Below are positions 49,032-58,093 of a stretch of DNA of 64,000 bases, piece after piece. The notes under the pieces are model-generated. The model saw only the letters and a program-made list of their open reading frames with translations, was not told the origin of the DNA and ran no database searches. The position numbers and the translations under genes were made by a program. How positions within the stretch are numbered: position 1 is the stretch's first letter; each line of letters opens with the position of its first letter. This DNA is from Ignavibacteria bacterium (GTDB taxonomy: Bacteria; Bacteroidota; Ignavibacteria; Tepidaquicellales; Tepidaquicellaceae): assembly GCA_016719565.1 (NCBI GenBank), contig JADJYU010000021.1, forward strand, positions 1-64,000, read 5' to 3'.

Positions 49032-49946
49032 TTGAATGTAAAGCGGTTCAGCAGGCGAAGTGATTTTACGGCTTGGATTTTACTTATCGTACTCTCTTTG
49101 ATCTGGGGAAGTTCTTATATATTGATAAAACGCGGACTGGATGTTTACACACCGGATCAGGTAGGTACGATGAGACTGACTTTTGCTTTTCTTGTTTTAC
49201 TACCGGTTGCATTGAGAAATGTTTTCAGGTTACCGGGTAAAAAATTATTTGTATTATTTATGGTAGGGCTTGTAGGAAATTTAATTCCTGCCCTTCTTTT
49301 TTCATATGCGCAGACTGTGCTTGCGAGTTCAGTAACCGGAATACTGAATGCGCTTACTCCGATCTTCGCAATGCTGATTGCTGTTTTTATATTTAAGTAT
49401 AAAGTAAGAGGCATGCAGATCGCCGGAATGCTGCTTGGATTTTCCGGAATACTTCTTTTAAGTTTTATAGATGAAACAGGAATACTCGGAAGTATAAATA
49501 TATATGTGTGGTTAGTGATCATAGCTACTTTATGTTATGCAATAAGTCTGAATCTTATAAAGGCATATTTTTCCGAAATACGGTCCGTTATTGTAACTTC
49601 TGTTTCAATGCTGTCAGTCGGTCCGGTTTGCATGGCTTATTTATTCACTACTGATATAGTTCACAGATTTAACACTGTTCCGGGAAGCGGCGCATCAATG
49701 TTTTACGTTGCAATACTTGGTATAGTCGGAACTGCTTTTGCTTTAGTTCTCTATACCAAATTGATCCAGATGACTGATGCAATTTTTGCAACGACTGTAA
49801 CTTATATGCTTCCGGTGGTTTCGATTATCTGGGGACTATTAGATGGAGAGACACTTTATCCCGTGCACTACGCGGGAATGTTAATTATACTTTCCGGAGT
49901 ATATTTAATTAATAAGAATTTTTATTTAAATAAATCTAAGACATAA
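49032..49946 (+). CDS. EamA/DMT-family permease
   Basis: 304 aa with a TTG start. Ten hydrophobic segments in two five-helix halves; the first half has LIWGSSYILIKRGLDVYTPD (the EamA signature near the N-terminus), the second has YVWLVIIATLCYAISLNLIK. Inner-membrane metabolite exporter of unknown substrate. It abuts the rarA start with no gap (TAA followed by ATG). Confidence 0.85.
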   Translation: MNVKRFSRRSDFTAWILLIVLSLIWGSSYILIKRGLDVYTPDQVGTMRLTFAFLVLLPVALRNVFRLPGKKLFVLFMVGLVGNLIPALLFSYAQTVLASSVTGILNALTPIFAMLIAVFIFKYKVRGMQIAGMLLGFSGILLLSFIDETGILGSINIYVWLVIIATLCYAISLNLIKAYFSEIRSVIVTSVSMLSVGPVCMAYLFTTDIVHRFNTVPGSGASMFYVAILGIVGTAFALVLYTKLIQMTDAIFATTVTYMLPVVSIIWGLLDGETLYPVHYAGMLIILSGVYLINKNFYLNKSKT

Positions 49947-51262
49947 ATGGATCTGTTTGGAAATGTAAATGATAAGGAAGCTGATTATAATATACCTCTT
50001 GCTGAAAGAATGCGTCCTGCCGATCCGGACAGTTTTGCGGGACAGGATCATCTGATAGCTCCCGGGAAACCTGTAAGGACAATGATAGAAAAGAACGAAC
50101 CTGTCTCGATGATATTCTGGGGACCGCCCGGAGTAGGGAAGACTACACTTGCGCTGCTGATAGCGCGGCTTGTGAATACAGAGTTTGTCCAGCTTTCTGC
50201 AGTCTCATCCGGAGTAAAAGATGTAAGAGCTGCAATTGAAAAGGCGGAATATAATCTGAAACAGAAAAAAAGAAAGACAATTTTATTTATAGATGAAATA
50301 CACAGGTTCAGCAAATCACAGCAGGACTCGCTGCTGCAGAGTTCGGAGAAGGGGACGGTGATACTCATCGGAGCAACCACAGAGAATCCGTCGTTTGAAG
50401 TGATCTCTCCTTTACTTTCCCGAAGCAGAGTGTTCGTGCTTGAAGAATTATCAAAGAAAAATTTCGAAAAAATTATTGACAATGCGCTTTCAAAGGATAT
50501 ATTACTTAAAGAAAAGAAAATTGAAATTGAAGACAGGGATTTTCTGATCGGACTGGCTTCAGGCGATGCAAGGAAGTTACTGAACGGACTTGAGCTGGCG
50601 GTTAAGCTGACATCCGAAGATGAGAATGGAATTATAAGACTGACCAATGAAATATTCAAAGAAGCGTTTCAGGCAAATTATATTAAGTATGATAAGAATC
50701 AGGAAGAGCATTACAATATAATTTCCGCGTTCATAAAGAGCGTGAGGGGAAGGATCCGGATGCAGCATTGTACTGGATGGCGAGAATGCTCAAAGGAGGT
50801 GAAGATCCAAAATTCATAGCTCGGAGAATGATAGTGCTTGCTTCCGAAGATATTGGAAATGCAGACCCGCTTGCTCTGACAATGGCGGTTAGCGCTTTTA
50901 CTGCGATCGATTACATCGGAATGCCGGAGGCGACTTTAGTATTATCACAGGCGGCTGTGTATCTTGCTTCCGCACCCAAGAGTAACGCTTCTTATCTTGC
51001 GGTAAATAAGGCTAAAGAAGATGTTGAGAGTAATCCGGCTTTTGGAGTACCGATGCATTTGAGGAATGCTCCGACAAAACTGATGAAAGATCTTAATTAC
51101 GGCAGCGGATATAAGTACCCTCATGATTTTGAAAATAATTTTACGGAGCAGGAGTATCTGCCGGAAGAGTTAAAGGACAGAATTTATTATGAGCCTTCTG
51201 ATAACGGAGCTGAGGCGGAGATGAGGAAGAGGCTTAAAAAGTTTTGGAGTAAGAGGAAGTGA
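49947..51262 (+). CDS. rarA: replication-associated recombination protein A, one frameshift
   Basis: An AAA+ ATPase of the RarA/MgsA/WRNIP1 family acting at stalled forks. Walker A GPPGVGKTTLALLIARLV is at residues 59-76, Walker B TILFIDEIHRF at about 110-120, sensor 1 is GATTENPSFEVISPLLSRSR, and the C-terminal part has ALYWMARMLKGGEDPKFIAR. The frame breaks at about 50750 (GGGGAAGGATCC); one more A gives SVRGKDPDAALYWMARM, as in the family. The two open halves overlap in different frames. The total would be about 438 aa, the normal length. Because this gene is nearly universal, I read the break as a sequence error. Confidence 0.9.
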
Positions 51263-51320
51263 GATAATAGATTTTATTTATGAAGTCTGACATTGGGGGG
51301 GAGTGCTGCTGCGGGGAACG

Positions 51321-51385
51321 AAACCTGACAGGTTTTATTTAATTTGAGATACGGATTTGAATTCAGGAAAAACCTGTCAGGTTTT
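51321..51385. terminator. palindrome pair between convergent genes
   Basis: AAACCTGACAGGTTTT at 51321 and its inverse form AAAACCTGTCAGGTTTT at 51368 are each palindromes and also pair with each other. Their place between the convergent rarA and aminopeptidase genes suggests a bidirectional terminator or a REP-like unit. The T-runs are short, so efficiency is unclear. Confidence 0.5.
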
Positions 51386-51430
51386 GTTCTGGCTGCTAAA
51401 ACGCGAATTCACTGCTTTAACTTTTTAAAA

Positions 51431-53047
51431 TCACTTCACCTTCTTTAATACGATCTCATTATTCGGATCAAAAGATATCTTTTCAGGTTTCTTATCAAAC
51501 TCAAAATTGTAGGTCTGGAAGTTATAACTGTTCCTTTCCTTTATTACTTCTGTGCTTCCGTCTGTGAATGTCACCCTGAGCTCGACCGGCATTTGATAAA
51601 ATATTTTATTCGTCTGAACCTGATTAATAGTGTAATCAGTTTTCCATTTGCCGTTACTAATCTTTTCTGTTTTATAATTTATTTCATACTCCGGATATCC
51701 GGGATTAAGCAACCACTGACTGAAAAACCAGTCCAGATCCTGTCCGCTGATCTGTTCGCATAAATTTGCAAATGAACTTGTGGAAGCATTTCCAAATCTG
51801 AACTCAGGATGAGAAGCGTAAGCCTGCATACAGTCAAAAAATACTGAATCTCCCAAAACATATCTAAGCATATAAATTATAGACGCATTTTTAGAATAAG
51901 TAACGGCGGAATTAAATAAAACGACGTCATTAGGTTTCGGGTCAGCCCAGTCTTTTGAATAAGACGCCCAGCCCGGATCACTGCTCATATATTTTCTGGC
52001 TTCATTTTGAATATTTTTTCTGTAAGCTATATTTCCCTTTTTATATTCAGCCCATATTGCTTCGTTGTAAGTTGCAAAACCTTCGTTAAGCCAGATATCA
52101 GCCCATGTATTTGGCGATATCATATTCCCAAACCAGTGATGAATTAACTCGTGAACTATCAGATCCTCATACCAGCAGTCAGGACACAATGTAACCAGAG
52201 TCTGATTTTCCATTCCTCCCCAAGGGAAATATTTGTCTGTAGTTACAAATGCTATTTTTTCAAACGGATAATCTCCGTACAACTTTGAAAACAATTCCAG
52301 CATTTCCGGCAGCTGTTCTTTTATATTGTTGTAATTAAACATTGTCTCGCCCGGCTGTGAGTACAATCTGATCTCAACGCTTTCATTAATTTCAGACAGT
52401 TTATTCCACCGGAAAACTTCCAGTCTGTATTTACTGCTTCCTGCCATTGCAATAAGATATGTTGATACCGGAATATTTGTCTCCCATGTATAATATAGTG
52501 AATTATCTTTGTAAACCGAGTCAATCAATAATCCGTTTGACACAAAAAGCACATCATCCGGCACGCGCGCTTTTAGCTTAAGCATTGACTTGTCATTTGG
52601 AATGTCTTTGCAGGGGAACCATCTGCGCGCTCCGGCTGTCTCGGAGTCCGTATATATAAGTCCGTCAAATGCAAAATAAGCCGTATCAAAAATGTTTCTG
52701 TGCCTGAAGTAGATCTTTACATCAAGCATTTCACCGCTGTTGTAAAATCTGTCAAGATTAATTTTCAGCAGATCGTTATCATGATGAAATGACTGAGCAG
52801 AGCCGGATACTGAATCAATTGTAAGTGAATTTTTCTCTGCATCAAGTGTGATCTGTCCGGCTGATGTATTTACAATGAGGCTGATATTATTTGATGCGCT
52901 GTATGTCATTGGATATGGTTTGGTAAATGAATCATACAGATCGAACTCCAGATCATATTTTATTATATTGATATTCGTATCGGTTTGAGCTGAAGATGTT
53001 ATACTGATAAAAATCAAAATTAACGTCAGGTATTTTTTAATTAGCAT
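51431..53047 (-). CDS. secreted M1-family aminopeptidase
   Basis: A 538-aa protein with signal peptide MLIKKYLTLILIFISITSSA. GAMEN-type exopeptidase motif WGGMENQTLVT, then the zinc site VHELIHHWFGNMI (His299, Glu300, His303) and the third ligand Glu322 in IWLNEGFATYNEAIWAEY, with the HExxH-x18-E spacing exact. Substrate contact Tyr is probable in the following VTYSKNASIIYMLRY. Secreted or periplasmic zinc peptidase that trims peptides. Shorter than full M1 enzymes because the C-terminal helical domain is absent. Confidence 0.88.
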   Translation of the reverse strand: MLIKKYLTLILIFISITSSAQTDTNINIIKYDLEFDLYDSFTKPYPMTYSASNNISLIVNTSAGQITLDAEKNSLTIDSVSGSAQSFHHDNDLLKINLDRFYNSGEMLDVKIYFRHRNIFDTAYFAFDGLIYTDSETAGARRWFPCKDIPNDKSMLKLKARVPDDVLFVSNGLLIDSVYKDNSLYYTWETNIPVSTYLIAMAGSSKYRLEVFRWNKLSEINESVEIRLYSQPGETMFNYNNIKEQLPEMLELFSKLYGDYPFEKIAFVTTDKYFPWGGMENQTLVTLCPDCWYEDLIVHELIHHWFGNMISPNTWADIWLNEGFATYNEAIWAEYKKGNIAYRKNIQNEARKYMSSDPGWASYSKDWADPKPNDVVLFNSAVTYSKNASIIYMLRYVLGDSVFFDCMQAYASHPEFRFGNASTSSFANLCEQISGQDLDWFFSQWLLNPGYPEYEINYKTEKISNGKWKTDYTINQVQTNKIFYQMPVELRVTFTDGSTEVIKERNSYNFQTYNFEFDKKPEKISFDPNNEIVLKKVK

Positions 53048-53283
53048 TCGGGTTTGTGTGTATTATTATTAAAATTATAAAATTGAATTTTACTGATTGA
53101 TGATGAACATTTTGTATGCTGATATTTAATGTATTTTAAAAGAAAGAAATTAAAGTAAAAATACAACTGAAATTTTTTGCTATCATTTTGAATGACCTTG
53201 AAATATTTTTTCACGAAAATAATTTTTTATATTTGATTTAATAATTAAATTCAAAATATTGTATACTAATTTTCCCCGAACAT

Positions 53284-54243
53284 TTGAAATTCATTACAGA
53301 TTCCGAAAAATTCAACTATTCCGGCAATACAGATCCGGGTTCATTTGAAATGTGGTACTTCGAAGCTCTGGATAATGACGAAGAGTATTACTTTACAGCA
53401 AGAATATTTACCCGAAATCCATTCTCTCCGGCGGAGAAAAAATCCGGTTCAGATATTTCTCAGGACTTATCCTGCGGCATCCGATTTTATTTATATTTTC
53501 AAAACCGTTTAATTTACGATGCTGTCTTTGATTACAAAAAAGATGATCTTAAAACAGACTATACTGATAATGTTGTCAGAATGCTGCTTGAAAAAAACAG
53601 TTTCTATTATGACAGACTGAAGAATAAATATCATCTGAACATAAATTATTCATCTCAGGAATTTGAAAATAAATTTAAAGCTGAATTTGAATTTACCCCG
53701 GTTTCTGATAAGCTTACTTTCCATGAAAATATAAATCCGGATACTAATTCCGAATTGTTCTGGCTTCCGGTCTCACCGTTAAATCAGGTCCTGGCAAAAA
53801 TCAAATTCTATAAGAATTACAAAAGAGTTAAGTCCATTTTCGAAGGTAAAGGATATATTGAAAAGTCATTTGGAGACGTTTCTCCAGATTCAAAACATCA
53901 GACTACGTATCTTGGTAAGTTTATCAGCGATAATTACTCCTTTGTTTTTTTTGTTACTGAGATGAAAGAAGTAAAAAAGTTCATGAAAATTCTTGTTTAT
54001 AAGAATAATTTGCTGATGCTTGAAAAAGAGGAATTTGATTACACCGTAAAAAAAACTTTATTCTCCTCCAAAGTCAAATCTCTTGAAATTAAAAGTTCGG
54101 ATTTAAAGATCAATCTGAAGAATGATATTAATATTGAATCAAGTGAGTTTGGCGAAAAATATATTTCAATAATTGATGTCACATATAATGATGTAAATAT
54201 ATTGAAAAATGTCTACGGGTTTTTTGAAAACGGAGCCCGTTGA
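53284..54243 (+). CDS. CrtC/AttH-like lipocalin-fold protein
   Basis: 319 aa with a TTG start. The N-terminus DPGSFEMWYFEALDNDEEYY, the central KGYIEKSFGDVSPDSKHQTT and strand-rich halves resemble carotenoid 1,2-hydratase (CrtC) and AttH-like double-lipocalin proteins. No carotenoid genes are nearby, so the substrate is open. Convergent with the acyltransferase at 54259 (15 bases apart). Confidence 0.5.
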   Translation: MKFITDSEKFNYSGNTDPGSFEMWYFEALDNDEEYYFTARIFTRNPFSPAEKKSGSDISQDLSCGIRFYLYFQNRLIYDAVFDYKKDDLKTDYTDNVVRMLLEKNSFYYDRLKNKYHLNINYSSQEFENKFKAEFEFTPVSDKLTFHENINPDTNSELFWLPVSPLNQVLAKIKFYKNYKRVKSIFEGKGYIEKSFGDVSPDSKHQTTYLGKFISDNYSFVFFVTEMKEVKKFMKILVYKNNLLMLEKEEFDYTVKKTLFSSKVKSLEIKSSDLKINLKNDINIESSEFGEKYISIIDVTYNDVNILKNVYGFFENGAR

Positions 54244-54258
54244 CCGGATTAGTTTATT

Positions 54259-55008
54259 TCAGATCTGTTTAGTTCGTGTGATCTCTCTCTCGTTTACAGA
54301 TTTCTTTCCTTTAAGTATTATCTCAAAATCCTTCAGATCATTTTTAGCAAAACTTTCAGAAAAAATTTCCGACTGATCGTTAAATATATTTTCCAAATCC
54401 ATGGTAAATTCTTTTCTCGATTTCCTATTAATATCTTCTTTTTCAAATGATTTAAAAAAATCAATATATATCTCAGGTCTTTGATGAAGGGTAAATTTGT
54501 ATTCAAAGTAAACACACAAAATATGAAGTCTGTCTATATCTTCTGATATGAAGGATACTCCGTTATAAAATTTAAAAGGCTTTGTTTCGTTCGGGATCAG
54601 TTCTCCCTGCGGAAAGATCCATAAAAATCTGTTTTTATTTTCAAGGAGTTTAGAGCAGTATTTTAAAGTGCGGTAAGAGTTAAATTTATTTTTTCTTTCC
54701 AGCGGTAATGCGCCGATCTTATTGAAATAGCTGTGTCTGTTCAGATCTGTCGTATCCATCAGACAGTATGATTCTTTCCCGATCAGATAATGCGATACCC
54801 AGTTTAAAAGAACTCCGTCCCACCAGTTGGAATGATTCACGCATATTATGACCGGGGAGTTTTGCTCTTGAGAAATGCTTTTGATCTTTTCAAGCAATTC
54901 CTTTCCTCTGATATTAATACTGAAAAAATTTCTTTTGAGTGAATTCCTGAAGTATATCTTAAAGAATATATCAAATATTTTATTCTTTTTATCTGTCAGC
55001 TCTGTCAA
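54259..55008 (-). CDS. PlsC-like acyltransferase
   Basis: A 249-aa protein. Block I VNHSNWWDGVLLNW has the catalytic H-x4-D; block II reads INKIGALPLERKNK-like FNKIGALPLERKNK; block III is WIFPQGELIPNE. Acylates a lipid or glycosyl-lipid hydroxyl at the membrane face. Downstream of gamma-glutamyltransferase on the same strand (14 bases). The acceptor is unknown; 1-acylglycerol phosphate is only one option. Confidence 0.8.
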   Translation of the reverse strand: MTELTDKKNKIFDIFFKIYFRNSLKRNFFSINIRGKELLEKIKSISQEQNSPVIICVNHSNWWDGVLLNWVSHYLIGKESYCLMDTTDLNRHSYFNKIGALPLERKNKFNSYRTLKYCSKLLENKNRFLWIFPQGELIPNETKPFKFYNGVSFISEDIDRLHILCVYFEYKFTLHQRPEIYIDFFKSFEKEDINRKSRKEFTMDLENIFNDQSEIFSESFAKNDLKDFEIILKGKKSVNEREITRTKQI

Positions 55009-55022
55009 TTGACTCCTCTGAT

Positions 55023-56696
55023 TTAAAATCCGATTGCGCTGCCGTAACCTCTTCTGTCTGAATGTCCTTCCATAGTTCCGTCTTCATTAATAAGTATTGC
55101 ATTCACTCTTCCGAAATCACTTATACCTTTTAAGTAGTAACCAAGTACTGTCAGTTTCTCATCATCTTCCTTACTCACTAATCTTTTCTCAATCTGTATC
55201 TCATCAGGCAGCCATTGATGATGAAACCGCGGAGCGTCAATTGATTCCTTCAAAGTCATATTATGATCAATGAGATTTACAATATTTTGAAGGACAGTAG
55301 TAATTATCCTTCCACCTCCCGGCGAACCTGTAACAAGAAAAGGTTTTCCGTTTTTAAAAACCAGCGTCGGTGTCATTGAGCTGAGCATTCTCTTTTCCGG
55401 CTGTATAGCGTTTGCTTCATTTCCCACAAGTCCGTAAATATTCGGAACTCCCGGCTTTGATACGAAATCATCCATCTCATTATTCAGAAAAAATCCTGCT
55501 CCGTCTACTACCTGCTTATTTCCGAATACATCATTAATAGTTGTAGTAACAGAAACCAGATTTCCTTTCCCGTCGGCTATGCTGTAATGCGTGGTTTCTT
55601 CACTTTCATTTGCAAAAGGATTTCCCGGATTGATCTCGCTGCTGTTACCTGCTTTATCAATTTTAAAATCCTTAATCCGGCTAAGCGCATATTTTTTTGA
55701 AGTAAGCTTATCAATTGGTACATTTACAAAATCAGCGTCTCCCATAAATTCGCTTCTGTCTGCATATACTCTTCTCATTGCCTCTGTCATGATCTGAATG
55801 TTTTCAGAACTGTTATATCCGCTTTTAGAAATGTCATAGTTTTCAAGAATGTTCAAAAGATAAATTAAGCTGATCCCGCCGCTGCTTGGCGGACCCATTG
55901 AAATTATATCATATCCTCTGTATGTACCTTTGATAACATCCCTTTCCACCGGCTGATATCTTTCAAGATCCTCATAGGAAATAATTCCGTCAGTATTCTT
56001 CATCAGCTGCACGATCTTATCGGCAGTTTCTCCTCTGTAAAACCCGTCCCTTCCTTTTTCACTGATCCGTCTGAGTGTATTTGCAAGTTCTTTCTGTACA
56101 AGTCTGTCACCGGTTTTAAATTTTCCTCCGAATGTATTCATTGTACCGGGGAATTGCATGAATTCAGACTGATAACTGTTAAGCGCATCGGCAAGACCTT
56201 CTTCTATAAAAAATCCTGTGTCTGCAATGTTAACAGAGTATTCAAGAATTTCTTTTCTGTTCATGGTGCCGTATTTTTCCAATGCATACAACATTCCGGC
56301 TACTGAACCCGGAACGCCGGCAGCGAGACTTCCCGTTGTGCTGAGCTCGTCTATTACATTACCGCTGTCATCAAGATACATATCCTTAAAAGATGACAGG
56401 GGCGCTTTCTCCCTGTAATCAATTGAAGTATTCAATTTTAAGTCAGGATTGTTCAGATGAATTATCATAAATCCGCCTCCGCCGATATTACCGGCCTGCG
56501 GATAAACCACTGCAAGCGCAAATCCGACTCCGACTGCAGCATCCACTGCGTTACCGCCTTTTTTTATGATATCAATTCCTACTCTGGTAGCAAGGTCATT
56601 TGCAGAACTTACCATACCGCCTCTGTCATAGTGTGAATAAGAATTACAGGAAAAAAATAAAATGGAAAGTAACAGTATAAGTTTTCTTTTATTCAT
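55023..56696 (-). CDS. ggt: gamma-glutamyltransferase
   Basis: A 557-aa exported N-terminal-nucleophile hydrolase that cleaves gamma-glutamyl bonds such as those of glutathione. The signal peptide MNKRKLILLLSILFFSCNSY may be a lipobox. RGGMVSSANDLATRVGIDI and GNAVDAAVGVGFALAVVYPQ, then GGGGFMIIHL, mark the large subunit. The autoprocessing site is TTHYSIADGKGNLVSVTTTI (Thr368 becomes the nucleophile). PGGGRIITTVLQNIVN closes the active site. All key residues are present. Confidence 0.92.
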   Translation of the reverse strand: MNKRKLILLLSILFFSCNSYSHYDRGGMVSSANDLATRVGIDIIKKGGNAVDAAVGVGFALAVVYPQAGNIGGGGFMIIHLNNPDLKLNTSIDYREKAPLSSFKDMYLDDSGNVIDELSTTGSLAAGVPGSVAGMLYALEKYGTMNRKEILEYSVNIADTGFFIEEGLADALNSYQSEFMQFPGTMNTFGGKFKTGDRLVQKELANTLRRISEKGRDGFYRGETADKIVQLMKNTDGIISYEDLERYQPVERDVIKGTYRGYDIISMGPPSSGGISLIYLLNILENYDISKSGYNSSENIQIMTEAMRRVYADRSEFMGDADFVNVPIDKLTSKKYALSRIKDFKIDKAGNSSEINPGNPFANESEETTHYSIADGKGNLVSVTTTINDVFGNKQVVDGAGFFLNNEMDDFVSKPGVPNIYGLVGNEANAIQPEKRMLSSMTPTLVFKNGKPFLVTGSPGGGRIITTVLQNIVNLIDHNMTLKESIDAPRFHHQWLPDEIQIEKRLVSKEDDEKLTVLGYYLKGISDFGRVNAILINEDGTMEGHSDRRGYGSAIGF

Positions 56697-56712
56697 TTTT
56701 ACTTATAATGAT

Positions 56713-57531
56713 TTAAGTGTTCCAGTCTCTGTTATATCTGAAGTCTATATTAACAGTTCTGTTTGATACTTTAGCGATCAGCGGCGTTAATCTTTTAAAC
56801 TGACTCCTTATAATCATTGAATTTACTCTGCTCATAAATTTTTCCGAATAGCCGGATTTGATCAAATAAGCTTCAGATCTTCTTTCATCCACTTTTTCAT
56901 ATAAATACTTGTCAACTTCGTCATATGTAAATCCAAGTTCATCTTCATCCGTCTGACTTTTCCACAGATCAGCCGATGGTTTTTTTGAAATAATATTTTC
57001 AGGAATGTTAAGATGTTTTGCCAATCCTCTGATCTGCGTTTTATAAAGATCTCCGATCGGATTTATAGCTGAAGCGGAGTCTCCGAAAATAGTTGAATAT
57101 CCGAGCAAAATTTCAGACTTATTACTTGTTCCAATTACCAAGGCATTATTCTTTGCGGATTCATCATACAGCATTATCATTCTCACCCTCGCCATAATAT
57201 TCCCTTTTCTTACATTCGGGAGTTCCTTCTCATCTAATGAATCCGAGATCGAATCTACTGCATCGCTTATATCTATGATCCTGGAATTTGTTTTGAGAAT
57301 TTCTGAAATTTGCAAAGCATCCGTAATGCTGCTTTTACTGCTGGTTTTATATGGCATCAGAAGGAAATTAACATTTTTATTCCCAAGAGCTTTAACAGCT
57401 AAGTATGCAGAGAGGGCTGAATCAATTCCGCCGGATAAACCAATTACAGCTTTTTTTATTCCGATTCTGTGTGTTTCATTTTTGATAAAATCCGTAAGGA
57501 TCTTTTCAGTGTGATCGTAATTTAAATTCAT
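56713..57531 (-). CDS. nadE: NAD synthetase (ammonia-dependent type)
   Basis: A 272-aa protein that makes NAD from nicotinate adenine dinucleotide, ATP and ammonia. The P-loop VIGLSGGIDSALSAYLA is at residues 28-44, MARVRMIMLYDESAKNNALV and GTSNKSEILLGYSTIFGDSA bind deamido-NAD, and PSADLWKSQTDEDELGFTYD is the C-terminal signature. There is no glutaminase domain, so free ammonia is the donor. Downstream of a small gene and its terminator (57546-57579). Confidence 0.93.
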   Translation of the reverse strand: MNLNYDHTEKILTDFIKNETHRIGIKKAVIGLSGGIDSALSAYLAVKALGNKNVNFLLMPYKTSSKSSITDALQISEILKTNSRIIDISDAVDSISDSLDEKELPNVRKGNIMARVRMIMLYDESAKNNALVIGTSNKSEILLGYSTIFGDSASAINPIGDLYKTQIRGLAKHLNIPENIISKKPSADLWKSQTDEDELGFTYDEVDKYLYEKVDERRSEAYLIKSGYSEKFMSRVNSMIIRSQFKRLTPLIAKVSNRTVNIDFRYNRDWNT

Positions 57532-57545
57532 AATATAAAAATTTC

Positions 57546-57579
57546 AAAAAAAAAGCCGACCCTTTTTAAAAGGTCGGCT
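57546..57579 (-). terminator. intrinsic terminator of the small gene at 57599
   Basis: On the minus strand AGCCGACCTTTT pairs with AAAAGGGTCGGCT and is followed by nine T. It lies directly after the stop of the 82-aa gene and before the nadE start. Confidence 0.85.
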
Positions 57580-57598
57580 GTTATGACAAAAGTTGAAC

Positions 57599-57847
57599 TT
57601 ATTTTGAAACCTGGTATACAATTTTTCTGATTGTATCGAATTGTAAATATGGGAATAATTCCTGAATTTTATCTATTGCTTCGCCCGCGCTCATTTCTCT
57701 TCTCATTTCTTTGTACATCTGTCTGATCTTGTAATCTCTTATAGCTTTTTCATCAAGGAGTTTATACTTCTTCAGAGTATTGTATACATTATCATCTATA
57801 AGCTCACTTAAAGGGTTGTCGCTTTTTGATTTTACTGCTGGTTTCAA
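57599..57847 (-). CDS. small conserved-looking helical protein
   Basis: An 82-aa protein MKPAVKSKSDNPLSELIDDN, then KYKLLDEKAIRDYKIRQMYK and YLQFDTIRKIVYQVSK. All helical, with a pattern like a short winged-helix or Mor-type DNA-binding domain in the second half (AIDKIQELFPYLQFDTIRKI). It has its own strong terminator, suggesting a monocistronic and well expressed gene. Function unknown. Confidence 0.6.
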   Translation of the reverse strand: MKPAVKSKSDNPLSELIDDNVYNTLKKYKLLDEKAIRDYKIRQMYKEMRREMSAGEAIDKIQELFPYLQFDTIRKIVYQVSK

Positions 57848-58093
57848 ATTGTAATTCTCCTTATTTAAGTTTAATTTTATATAATTATCTGAATTTAGTT
57901 CGTTTTTAAGGATTAATCGAACATTTCAGAGTTTTAACCTATACAAATATACAGCAAAAACAGTAGTAAAGTCAACATTGCATTTAAAAAATATTAAAAA
58001 CCTCAAATTTTAATATCTTGTTTTTATTTTTTATTGTATATTGTTAAGTTTCCCATTTAAATTTTAATCATTCAAAATAAGTTCCATTCTCTG
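57848..58093. other. intergenic region between divergent genes
   Basis: About 245 bases, very AT-rich, between the small gene and dsbD. It must hold the start sites of both. I see no box that clearly fits the Bacteroidota consensus and no other structure. Confidence 0.5.
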
